From the NCBI GenBank assembly GCA_000827495.1, contig KN817537.1, forward strand, positions 192,419-256,418: a stretch of DNA of 64,000 nucleotides, in the 5' to 3' direction. The notes beneath the pieces were generated by a model. The model saw nothing but the letters and a program-made list of their open reading frames with translations, made no database searches and had not been told where the DNA came from. How positions within the stretch are numbered: position 1 is the stretch's first letter; each line of letters starts with the position of its first letter. Made by a program: the position numbers and the translations under genes. The stretch is from Hypholoma sublateritium FD-334 SS-4. Lineage: Eukaryota > Basidiomycota > Agaricomycetes > Agaricales > Strophariaceae. Positions 34,391 to 44,294 of this stretch are shown here, piece by piece.

Positions 34391-35352
34391 ATACGCAGCT
34401 GAATGGCTTCACCAAAGTATCCTTGATGGACGGCGAGCACCGGAGTTTAGTTTTTCGATATGCTAATCAGAATGAGGTCGGGAATGACAATGTCGATGGT
34501 GTCACGGTGGATTATCAGTGAAGAACGGTTGTATCTCAGCTCTGCCTGTGGTGCAAGCAGAGGATGCGCGGGTTTCGGGTGCAGCGTCATTGTGCTTGGG
34601 TGCAAAGCTGATTTATACACCTCGGAGCGTCTTCCCTGTCCCATATATATGTACGTCCTCCGCCAGCGCTTGAGGGCAGTGCTTACTCTGGCTATGTTTA
34701 GCGTTTGTTGGCCTATTTCTATTTCATAAGGGCGCTACGGTCTACTCTGGTCTGAGTGGGGTTCAGTATCGCGGTGCAGACCTTGATAATAAGCAGTACT
34801 AAGGAGACCTGACTAGTAACTCAATATTTACTCCGAATGTCGACCGCGAGGCATCGTAGGTACTTTCAAAAGCACTGAGAAAGGTAGTAATCCAATCTTG
34901 AACCGACTAACTTTATATTGTATCCTTCAGGTCATTGCTTTACCAGTACTGGTAGTGATACTCTCTTCGCCGTTCTACATGTACATAGTAGATAATTTGC
35001 GAATGAACCTGGTCGAGCCCTCCTCTCCATCGTACCGTGCATCAGCGCATCAAACATGATATCAGGAGTTGTAATTGATTTGACTCGACCCGTTCAAACT
35101 CCAACCTTATAGAATTCAACTGAAAGGGGATGCGACATCGTAATATAGATGATGCAGTGGCGTTGGTCATGGTCACATCCTTAGTAAAGTCGTCCGCTGT
35201 CGGGGTGTACTGCTCGTTGGTACATAGAATCCTGAGTACAAAATGGTGGTTTGGGCTCGTAACTAGTCCGACGTGAAACTCCTCTTCCGATAGTATTTTC
35301 CCATATAATTGCCGCCTCTCCGTGCAATCTCTTGGCAACCACATAGATCACC
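34391..35352. other. intergenic, no gene seen
   Basis: Flank of the pseudogene and promoter region of the SNG1-family gene. No supported frame. Confidence 0.5.
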
Positions 35353-37633
35353 TTGACCAGCATGGTTCCTCAAGAAATCGTGAGCCGATCGAACAAGCGC
35401 GGGTCTGTCGTGACCATGCCTCCTGGGAGTTTCCGTGCCCAGAGTCAGGGGAGGATGTCTCCCGAATTTTTGGACATGTCCTCAAGGCGTGTGTCAATCA
35501 TGGCATTAGCACCGGGCTCATTCATACCACAACAAGACCCCGACGCGTCTTCAGACTTTTTGGCTCCTCCGCTCCCCAAGCGTGCTTCCATCATGGCGAT
35601 TTCTCTCGGAACAGACGCTCAGCGCTCAGCGCTCTCTCCGGAGCTGCTCGAATCCTCGTCGAAACGGGGGTCCATTGTGGCCATCACGCCCGGAAAATAC
35701 CACCCATTCTTCGGCAAGTCTAAAGAGGCGACAATCGCTCGCAAAACATACCTCAGAATATACCTTTCGGGGTCACTCCTTACAATAATGCTCATATTCG
35801 GCATTTTCTCGCTTTTCTGGGGCGCTTTGTGGAAGATCCCTGCGCATCCTCTCTCTGGGATTGTGGTCGTGGGTCACATGAATTAAAGTGATTCAAGTAG
35901 CGCTCATCATAGAATCGTTAATTTAGGACTTCGACCAAGGAATCATAGGCCAAAATTTCACCCAGTACATCTCGCAATTGCCCCCCTCAAAGATCTTCTG
36001 GAGCATCTTACCGGCGTCCCAGTTTCCTGGTGGGTCAACGGAGGTTGGTCACGCCATCCTGCAGGAGAAATCATGGGTAGCAATTACAGGTGGGCCATAG
36101 TTATTTTTAGAATTCGTTCCTGAATTTTCTGACAACTTCATGCAGTTAACGAGGGGTCTAGTGCGAGATTAGCGGCATCTCTTGCCTCTCCTAACGCTGC
36201 CTACAATGGAACCACTGCCGTTACAGCCTTCGGGGTTGAAGGCAGGAATGAGAACGGATTGTATGTAATAGATTTTCAGTCACTGTTTTTGAAAACTAAT
36301 GAAGGATTGCGTTAGCCGCAATCTCCTCTCGCCAGCGGTAGGTCTGTCCTCGGAACTGAGCAATCTCCATTACTGACATCCAATACCGAGAAAGACGATA
36401 TCAATCCTGGAGAATTTTTCCATGTTAATAGCCACGCAGACGGCGTCGAAAGCAGCAAATATGACCCACGCACAGCTCGTGTCGCTTCTTACCAACTCAC
36501 CGCAGACATTGGTCCAACCAGTATACTATCAATTCATTAATCTTGCGCCTTTTTCTCCTCCGGTGTATGTGGCACACTTTGCATTCCTATCCGAGCCTCA
36601 CACTTAGTGATCACAGGGCCCAAGCGGTGACATTTGTGGGATTGATATTGGAGCTCATCTTATCCTACTTTTTGGTCGTACGTAATCTCCTAATTCCGAT
36701 ATCAATACAGGATGCTAACCGCTTGGTAGATGATGGGCTCCGGCGCACGAGAGGCTTCGCGACTCGACAAAACCCTGTCAACGCGGTCCTTGATAATTCT
36801 GCGTTACGTATCCTCATTCGCATCCTACTTAGTGGTTTCGGTACGCATACTTTCTCTCAGACTCATACTGGAACGCTGACTGAAATATATAATATCTGGG
36901 ATAGCTTTTCTACAGTCTTCTGAGCCTAGCATTTAAACTCCCCCTCACTCGCAAGTAAGCAGCTCACAATGTCTACACTAACGTTTTTACCGGATATCTA
37001 ACCCTGAATTATTGGTAGATTCGGGCATTCCGGTTTCTTGGTATTCTGGGGATTAAATTATGCGGGAATGCTTTCTGTGTACGTCTTGCTTCCGTCGGTG
37101 TGGTATTCTTTAATCTAATAGGAGGTATAGCGGTATGGCTCTAGAAGCTATGGTCACGCTTCTGACGCCCAAGTTTATCGCATTTTTCATGCTCGTATGG
37201 ATCATCAGTGCGTAGCACTTACTCCAGCCTAAGTTTTTAAAAAATCACACTGACATTTTAACGCAGCCAATATATCCGTTACAATCTGGCCTATTGAAGT
37301 TTTACCGCGAATCTTCCATTATGGCTACGGCGCCCCGTTTTACAATATCTCCCGTGCGATGCGCACCATTCTTTTTTCTACGAAGAACCGAGGCAAGTGG
37401 ATAGAGATTAATATTAAACGATTGTCAACTGATCTTCAATTGGTATAAATCTAGTTGGATTTGAATTTGGGATCCTCCTTGCATGGATTGCCCTTTCTTG
37501 TGTGACAATGCCGCTCATACAGATCTTCGTCCGCCGAAAATTCCAGCCCGTTGACGTTACACAACTCACAGTTGTTCAAGAAGAACCTAATTGGAAGAAA
37601 GAGGCCGACCGGGACCGCAACCGTCGACAATGA
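35353..37633 (+). CDS. SNG1/DUF3533-family membrane protein
   Basis: Twelve exons: 35353-35868, 35927-36089, 36146-36260, 36316-36337, 36395-36564, 36617-36677, 36730-36840, 36905-36954, 37019-37078, 37131-37207, 37267-37392 and 37455-37633; 549 aa with every phase consistent. A cytoplasmic N-terminus of about 135 aa carries four repeats around (K/R)RxS. The first membrane helix (LLTIMLIFGIFSLFWGALW) follows, then a large external domain, then about five helices at the C-terminal end (AVTFVGLILELILSYFLV; FLVFWGLNYAGMLSVGMALE; FIAFFMLVWII; FGILLAWIALSC). This is the DUF3533 layout of yeast Sng1, which is involved in resistance to nitrosoguanidine and in membrane asymmetry. Exon 4 is only 22 nt, and intron 11 has a GC donor. 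The ATG at 35362 is an alternative start. Confidence 0.88.
37393..37454 (+). other. GC-AG intron in the SNG1-family gene
   Basis: Donor CGAG|GCAAGT and acceptor ATCTAG; joining gives NRVGFEFGILLAW in frame with the last membrane helix. No GT donor nearby keeps the frame. Confidence 0.7.
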
Positions 37634-37947
37634 TCGGTACCATTACCAGCCTTCCTGGCTTCAGACATTGTATTAGTACTTTGTTGATTTTGTCTTCGAT
37701 ATAAACACCTACACATCTCACGAAAGTCATGACTGCATAAACGGAGCTTCCACTACTTTACTTTACTTGGCTGTATATGCCGAATTAAAATCTAATTTGA
37801 AGCCCTTTCGTTGTATGTAGTGATGATAATGACAAGTCGGATTGTCCGGGCCGGGATTCAGATCCGCGAAGTTGAGCGCTTAATTGCCAAATACAAAAAT
37901 TCTATCAGGCATTATGCCATGATTTACATTCCACGCGGGGTATGTTT

Positions 37948-38489
37948 TCACATTTGTGGTGGGTACTCCTTCATATATAGTAGAAATCGGCCTCCTTCTA
38001 CCCATGGCGGTATCTCGTCTCTCTCTTGATCGGAGAACATGCCGACTCCTCCTTTGCATGGAACGGCAGTCTCCGGACATCCATTTCCAGCAAAACCAAG
38101 GCGTTGAGCTCCGGTTTTCTGTATCGATTGTCTGTGTTAGTATGACTTGCAGAAAAATTGTATACAAACCAGCCCGCCTGGACTCGCCTTATCATAGCTG
38201 CATTTATGAATGGCAGACTCTGAACTTGCCTCTGTATATCTGAAAGGGGTACTTCAGTATCTCCAAAATAAGAGGAATAAAAATCAGCGGCTCACATGCA
38301 CTCGAAGACAGAGTAGAAAGACCGGTATGCAAACGCGTCTGTCCGTTTAGCTAGCGGTTGCGCTAGTGTGTCAGCCTCCGGACAGGAGAATATGCAGTTC
38401 GGCGTGTTATCTTCACTATTCTGTGCTTCGATTAACCAAGGGAAGATACACGGAAGTAAAAAAAGAGAGGAAAGGCAGTGAGGCTTCAT
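37948..38489 (-). CDS. small secreted cysteine-containing protein
   Basis: The first exon starts at 38489 with a signal peptide (MKPHCLSSLFLLPCIFPWLI) followed by a mature part with CIFSCPEADTLAQPL and an LAKR dibasic site, ending near 38294 at SVFEC. A later exon, in frame to a stop at 37948, encodes KTGAQRLGFAGNGCPETAVP and a tail. Together they fit the Agaricomycete secreted-domain pattern CP..D...L....Y....C.Y...TGA......CP. The middle junctions are uncertain: a small exon around 38221-38232 may be used, and acceptors near 38118 and 38109 are possible. Function unknown; such proteins are often surface or effector-like. Confidence 0.42.
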
Positions 38490-39108
38490 CTTGACAGAAT
38501 ATAGGCTTTGGAAGAACCAGGAAGACCCTCGAGATCAACGTAAAGACAGATTGAATTACAGGAGGGGAGGGAAGAGAAATACCAGACGACTGTTAGCCAC
38601 CCGGTGATTAAGTGGTTCTTAAACTCACTGGATAATACGTAAGTATTAGCAAGAATCGGTCTTTGACCGTTCGGGTGAAATGAGCCATGTTTACTTGAGG
38701 CCTGATCATAATTTCAAACGAAACCAATTTGATTTGTTGACCAGAACCTTGATTCATCTATGATCTCATACTTAGCCTACGTACTTGGAGAAATAACTGA
38801 TGTGAAATACTGGAATCGGACCTTGCTTTTAGCCCCGTTAAGTCCCGTTAATAAGATAATTGCCTAAATGGCGAGCCATGAAAGGACTGATAGTAGCTTA
38901 TAGTTCGTTTTGATAGTGGCTGGGTCCTTATAATAAATATGCATGACGTAGATGTGAGCTCGAAATAGATGATGAGATTCGCCTTGCATCAGATATGCCA
39001 TTGGCAACGGTGATTACATATATTTAGCGACTCAGTTCGATGACAATGATCAGGCCAGGCTCAGGCTCTTCCCCGACTCTGGACTTCCTGTTCGTTCATT
39101 CCTTCACA
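38490..39108. other. intergenic, no gene seen
   Basis: Divergent promoter region between the secreted-protein gene and F-box copy 5. No supported frame. Confidence 0.5.
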
Positions 39109-40782
39109 ATGACTGCTGAATTACCTGCACGCCCCATACCCATCACCGAGTTAGGCAGTGACGTTCTCTATGAAATATTTCTTGCCAATACATACCGAGA
39201 AATCGGCAGCATCCCAAAAGACGCAACACAATTTGATCTTAGCCACAGCCCACTGACAATAACTCGACGAACATCGCAAGTGTGCCGCATGTGGCGCGAT
39301 ATTATCCTTCAATCTCCACTTATATGGGCCAGATGTATCGACCTCGATTGTCTGGACCAAAAGACGAATAACTGGCGCCAGCTTGTGCTTCAGAGGACTG
39401 CAGAAACGATGTTATGTATCACCGCAGTATCAGCAACCAGAAGGATGGTGCCGGAGCGTCATGGTCTAGCTACCTTTTTCGCAAGGCTTTTGGACGAACG
39501 CTGGGAGCGGATCGCAGAAATTGATATCTCAATTCACGTTGAAGATTTAAAGGACAATCGAATAACGGTGCCTTTTAACCAGCCAACAAACAGCCTGAGG
39601 GTCTTTGAGGTACGCACGATAAAGCGTCGGTCGGCTTTCATAGATTTGCCACTGTTCTCCGGCCATGCACCCTCCCTCGTCCGCATTTCGTTGCCAGAAT
39701 TTCCTAGCTTCCAGTTGGACGTGCAATCGACCTCTATGTTTACCAGTTGCCTGCGACACATCACGTTAGATCAACCCATTCTCCTCGTTGCTTACGACTT
39801 TCTGAATGCCTTCTTGCGTACGCCCCTCCTAGAGACACTCAAAATGAATATATCAAATGTCATTTATGAAACCTCCGAAAGTCACTTGCTACCACGGCCC
39901 ACTATGTCTCGATTAACAAGTATCCATGTAATCTGCCCGACACTCGATATATATCCCGCATTCCTAGATCGTTTGACTGCAGAAGTGGGGTGCGCATTAC
40001 GCATGATACACCACCTTCATGGAAACGACGAATTTCCGGAATCCCTAGAATCCATGCAACGCATATTTCAGCGATACGCAGATTCATTCTTCAAGTGTCA
40101 CCAAGGACCGGACCAGGAAACTATCAATGATGTTGGGTTACATGTCTCTCCTTTCCACTGTCTTTTTTCCTGCTACAAGGAACGGTTTGAAGTGCTTGTG
40201 GGGCGATCAGGATCCAACGGAAGGTTCCAGAATCTACCACCTAGCATTATTGCGCGGCTGTTGGACACTGTTTCGATGCTCAACATTCCCGACACTGTCA
40301 GGCAGCTTAAGCTCAACGTAAATCTGAAATACGCAGTCAGCCAAGATGTAATCTCCGGTTTCTCTCCAAGCCTCTTTGAGGCACTCAAGGCAATGGACTG
40401 GGTAACTTGTCTCGTAATATCTTTCACCGATAATTCAACAACACTCAAAGAGTTATGCACCGCCGGAAATGACGCACTCTTCCCAGCCCTGAAGACACTC
40501 TCACTGATCTTTCTGATACGATCTCCGCAGGTCAAGTATACAAATTTCGAAGAAACGATTCTCAAGTTCTGCTCTCGACGCAATCAAAGCTCTCCGGTTG
40601 AATACCTTCGACTTGAAACGTTCGGACAGTCTCCATGGATTGATATGCGTGCTTTAGATGAACTGAATGGATTGACCGTCGTTTGGGATGCAGATGGTGC
40701 CGTAAACCAGTACTCATGTGGGTCTGGAGATACAGAGTGTCTTTTATTCGGCCGCGGACGCTCAGACAATCTGAGTGCTTAG
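39109..40782 (+). CDS. F-box protein copy 5
   Basis: Intronless, 557 aa from MTAELPARPIPI; an ATG at 39040 is in frame but adds a segment absent from the paralogues. F-box at about residues 13-75 (LGSDVLYEIFLANTY, TSQVCRMWRDIILQSPLIWA). The Leu-rich region includes RTPLLETLKMNISNVIYE, and the tail is LTVVWDADGAVNQYSCGSGD followed by TECLLFG. Closest to copy 4 by F-box and tail. It lies on the + strand like the other copies. Confidence 0.87.
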   Translation: MTAELPARPIPITELGSDVLYEIFLANTYREIGSIPKDATQFDLSHSPLTITRRTSQVCRMWRDIILQSPLIWARCIDLDCLDQKTNNWRQLVLQRTAETMLCITAVSATRRMVPERHGLATFFARLLDERWERIAEIDISIHVEDLKDNRITVPFNQPTNSLRVFEVRTIKRRSAFIDLPLFSGHAPSLVRISLPEFPSFQLDVQSTSMFTSCLRHITLDQPILLVAYDFLNAFLRTPLLETLKMNISNVIYETSESHLLPRPTMSRLTSIHVICPTLDIYPAFLDRLTAEVGCALRMIHHLHGNDEFPESLESMQRIFQRYADSFFKCHQGPDQETINDVGLHVSPFHCLFSCYKERFEVLVGRSGSNGRFQNLPPSIIARLLDTVSMLNIPDTVRQLKLNVNLKYAVSQDVISGFSPSLFEALKAMDWVTCLVISFTDNSTTLKELCTAGNDALFPALKTLSLIFLIRSPQVKYTNFEETILKFCSRRNQSSPVEYLRLETFGQSPWIDMRALDELNGLTVVWDADGAVNQYSCGSGDTECLLFGRGRSDNLSA

Positions 40783-43530
40783 AGAGACGCGACGGTAGTG
40801 GGTACGCTATAAATAAATCTGTCTTCTATTTATAAATTATAGGACTGTAAATTATTTGTATCCGTCTGAGTCACACCGTGTCAAATTTCCCTTCCAATGA
40901 TTCCAACCTGCAACCACTGACGTGTGCATCGAACCTACATTTTCATGCAGCTCCTGTTCTTACGACCACGCAACCATCGTAAAGCATTCGATACTCGTTC
41001 CAGATCCAGGAATTTGTTGGGAATTTGTCTTCGGGATGACTCGCTCGGGGAACTCCTCATCACCAGTGCATCGTTGACGCACGCCGCGACGCTTGCTCGA
41101 CACTTTATCTTCCGCTCCCCTGTTTCATTTGTCATACATCAATAGGCTCAACTCGTTTTCGATAACCCTCATGAAGACCTAGGACGAGAAATGATGGTGG
41201 AAGTGAACACCGCTGATCTTCTCAGCGTGCACTGATATTATGCACAACCACTATCGCCTGACCAAGCCCTCAAACGATCCAGTCAAGCACTATCCCCTGA
41301 TCTGATCAAAACCATATGTTCATCTCTAGAAACTAGAATCAATCAGCCTTCGTTGACGCAGAGCTTCGTATACCCCTCCAATTACTACAAGTGTTCAACA
41401 TAAGACACATGGAAAACAACGCCGATCTTTGAATTCCTCTATATCTTGACTGCCTCGAACTTCGGCCATGGATAGACATGTGCGGACTGGGTTTACTAAA
41501 TTATTTTCGCACTGAAGGCTGTCTGGATACACGACAGTTCATTTTTAGTGAATCACCGTATGGCGGGACTCGGAGTTTAGCAGAAATCAAAGTCCGAGAC
41601 ACATCAGTGATTCAAGATTGCGCGCGCACACACCACCGCTTATCACCCCATCGTCGGTTCGCAGCCAAGAAGGAAACTGCGATTTCAGAAAGAAGTAGCG
41701 TAATTTTCGGAATATGACCAAGCTTTTAATGGTGTTATAGCGATTTCTCTGCTGCAAAACAGGGCCTAACGCGCCTGAAATTTTCATGTTTCTCAATTAG
41801 ATAGCTTCACGCCGGCGGAGCACGGGATTCTTCTCTTTCCATTTGTTTATATGTTAGTCGAATTCTCGGCTCACAATTATGTGCCCTGATTTTTTTTTAT
41901 CAGCGTGAGCATCTAGATAACTACGACCTGCCCGTGAAGCTTAATGCCAACTTAATGATGTCATCGCTCGCGCTCAGGCTGGTATTCGGTCTTAACATAC
42001 GCTTGCATGATCACCTCTGCGCCGCTCGACTCCGCACGCATGGGTACTTGCAGAGTAAATCAGGGTGCGTCCTGCTTTCCTTCACCCAACCCCAAAATGA
42101 TGGAAAGCGCTACCGGCGATTGCACCTACTTGTGCTCGAGACTCCCAAAAATATGATCAATGCCTATCAATCTGATTGTGTCAGTGTGGTGCACCATGAC
42201 ATGCCGAGCTTCGCTCCAGGTTACTTACAAGGGACATGGGGCATTAGGTATTAGGAATCGAGCCCTTCGGTGATAAGAGTCAACGCCTACCTAACCTCTA
42301 TCCGGGTACCATTTAGTTACCATTCCGAACTGGTGAAGGCGTGATCAAAGGAGCCTGCGTCTCTGTGTTCACACCTCTATGTATTTGACTGAATTTACCT
42401 TCGCTCGCCTGAGACAGGAAGAGCCTCCGAGTCGGCTTCAAGCGTGGCAGTGAGAGGATTGGACGCAGCATTATCCGTCGGATGCTGCGCGCCGCTTTAC
42501 GCCCAGCGAATTCGCACAAAACTCGCACAGAGGTGGGTAAATTGTTGCGGTACGATGCGTGCTAGGCGTAAATTTGAGAGCACGCAAAATATGCTTCAAC
42601 AAATGTAAGCAACTGACGGTTACAGAGCGGCGTACGGAGAGCCATCCGGCGCTCTCAGTCATCCATCCGAGTCTCCGATGGATGCGCTGCTGACATTTGA
42701 AGGGTGAAAACATCCGGGTTCAATTATGGCGACTACCTTTGCAAATTCAAAGGTACTAGCAGCACTGCGTGATCCGATATCTGAATTTGATTGTACTCAG
42801 GCTCGAAAGAGCAGGGTTACTCTCTGGAAATTCTATTCCTTTTCAAAACGCTAACTTTCATGGCAAATAAGCCTATAATATTTCTTGGAAATTCAAGAAA
42901 TTGCTCGCGTAACAAATTTTGCTCAGCTTAATTGTCACAATACTACTCGTCCGTCCTCATACAGAGGAAGGCGGCAGGCGGTATCGCGTGAGGTTGCGTA
43001 CAACAAAGGGGAAGCGAACTTCGAAAAGGCTTTTATATACAACGATGGATAATACTACACAACTGAACCTTCCAGTACTCTAGTCAAGCTCTAGTACAAA
43101 GATAGAAATATTCGGTAAATAAACCTGGCTTGTACCCTGCACAAGAAAAGAACAACAGGAATACGAGTCGTAATGAACATATGAAATCCAGCCCAGATAG
43201 GTTGATATTCGTACAAAGAACTTCGAGGGTCGTTTCTAATTTGGATTCGTTTCTATAAGAACAAGGCTTGCGGCCGCGAAGTCGAGCCTGCGGAGCGCGC
43301 TGGTCACATGGGTGGCACAATAAAAAATACAATGTTTCGCTTTGTTTGATCGTTTCGATGAGTATCAGACGCGCGTGAAGTCTATGATTAGGAATGTGTG
43401 AATCGTTGCGTGCGCATGAAAGGAATCAGAGCAGTGAGGTGATGAAGTCGTTCGACGGTTGGTGTGCCGTGTTGTGTGAGTGCCGCGGCGCCGGTCCAGG
43501 CGGAGATGTCGGGAAATCCCGATCCTTCCC
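40783..43530. other. gene-poor stretch with F-box remnants
   Basis: 2.7 kb with no intact gene. One F-box relic is recognisable at 41346-41500. A weaker similarity to the leucine-rich section (LLVLETPKNMI) near 42124-42156 is too short to call. Confidence 0.45.
41346..41500 (+). pseudogene. small F-box relic
   Basis: Two short pieces survive: FVDAELRIPLQLLQVFNI, matching FLNAFLRTPLLETLKMNI of copy 5, and LRPWIDMCGLGLL, matching SPWIDMRALDEL. Frame breaks and a large gap separate them. Confidence 0.35.
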
Positions 43531-44196
43531 TTAAGGTTGCCAAGCGCGGTTCATGAAGTGCCACTGTACAGTTAGCTGGCCCGTGCTGAGCGCTGCAATC
43601 TTACTGAACAACGCCGGAGACATGTCTTGAAAAAGCACAAGTCAGCTATCGAGAGCATAATTGATGTCGAGTAGCATCGCACCGATGTCATTGTCACCAC
43701 ATGACTGGCAGCTATCCACCGTCTTTCCATAGGCCGTCTTGCCATTGGCGGTATTCGTGATTTGGACGTACTGTAATTAATAGGCGCATTTAATATGGGA
43801 CAATGTTTTGGAGCGTGAGTTGTGCCTACCTGGCCGCAGTTTCCAGCATTATTCCTGTCGTACAGCTGCTTGCCAATTGCAAGAATCAGGTCATTACTGT
43901 TGTTGGTCCACCCACAGTTGCCGAGACCTATATGAAGCGTCAGACAGTCCTTCTCTTTCTCGAGCTAACGAAGCTACTAACCAGGATAGAACCATGTACC
44001 CTAAATATAAAAGCGAGTATTGGTTACTAATTAGCGTAGAACGCGGCCACTAAGTATATTAAATACGTACCCGTCCTTGTCGAGTGAGCCGTCTATCCAG
44101 CTCGACTAGCTCCCCGTTTTCAACAGGTACTGGCGCGGCAAGAGTGATGATGATGGACGCGAAGAACGCGAAAATGAAGAAAGCGGCACGCGTCAT
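43531..44196 (-). CDS. secreted double-psi beta-barrel (expansin/barwin-like) protein
   Basis: Five exons: 44196-44071, 44000-43982, 43927-43830, 43770-43683 and 43625-43531; 141 aa. Signal peptide (RAAFFIFAFFASIIITLAAP) followed directly by an RlpA-like double-psi beta-barrel: GTWFYPGLGNCGWTNNSNDL, then NCGQYVQITNTANGKTAYGK, VDSCQSCGDNDIDMSPALF and LTVQWHFM at the end. The six cysteines and the GxCG...D..MS motif are those of fungal expansin-like and cerato-platanin-neighbour proteins; a catalytic-type Asp is present in DIDMSP. Such proteins are secreted and bind or loosen polysaccharide; no enzyme activity is established for most. Exon 2 is only 19 nt. A TATAAAAG box lies about 91 bp upstream. 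Confidence 0.87.
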
Positions 44197-44286
44197 GGTA
44201 AGTATGGAGGTCTTGGGGAGTTTCTTCGACAAGGGGAACAGGAGTGTACGCGGTGAGGGGGAATTATGGAAGAAAATTCCGGGGCG

Positions 44287-44294
44287 CTTTTATA
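44287..44294 (-). promoter_or_regulatory. TATA box of the DPBB gene
   Basis: TATAAAAG on the - strand, 91-98 bp before the ATG at 44196. Confidence 0.5.

Noticed and set aside
42124..42156. possible further F-box relic (LLVLETPKNMI)
   Set aside because: Only about 11 residues match the leucine-rich part; too short to separate from chance.
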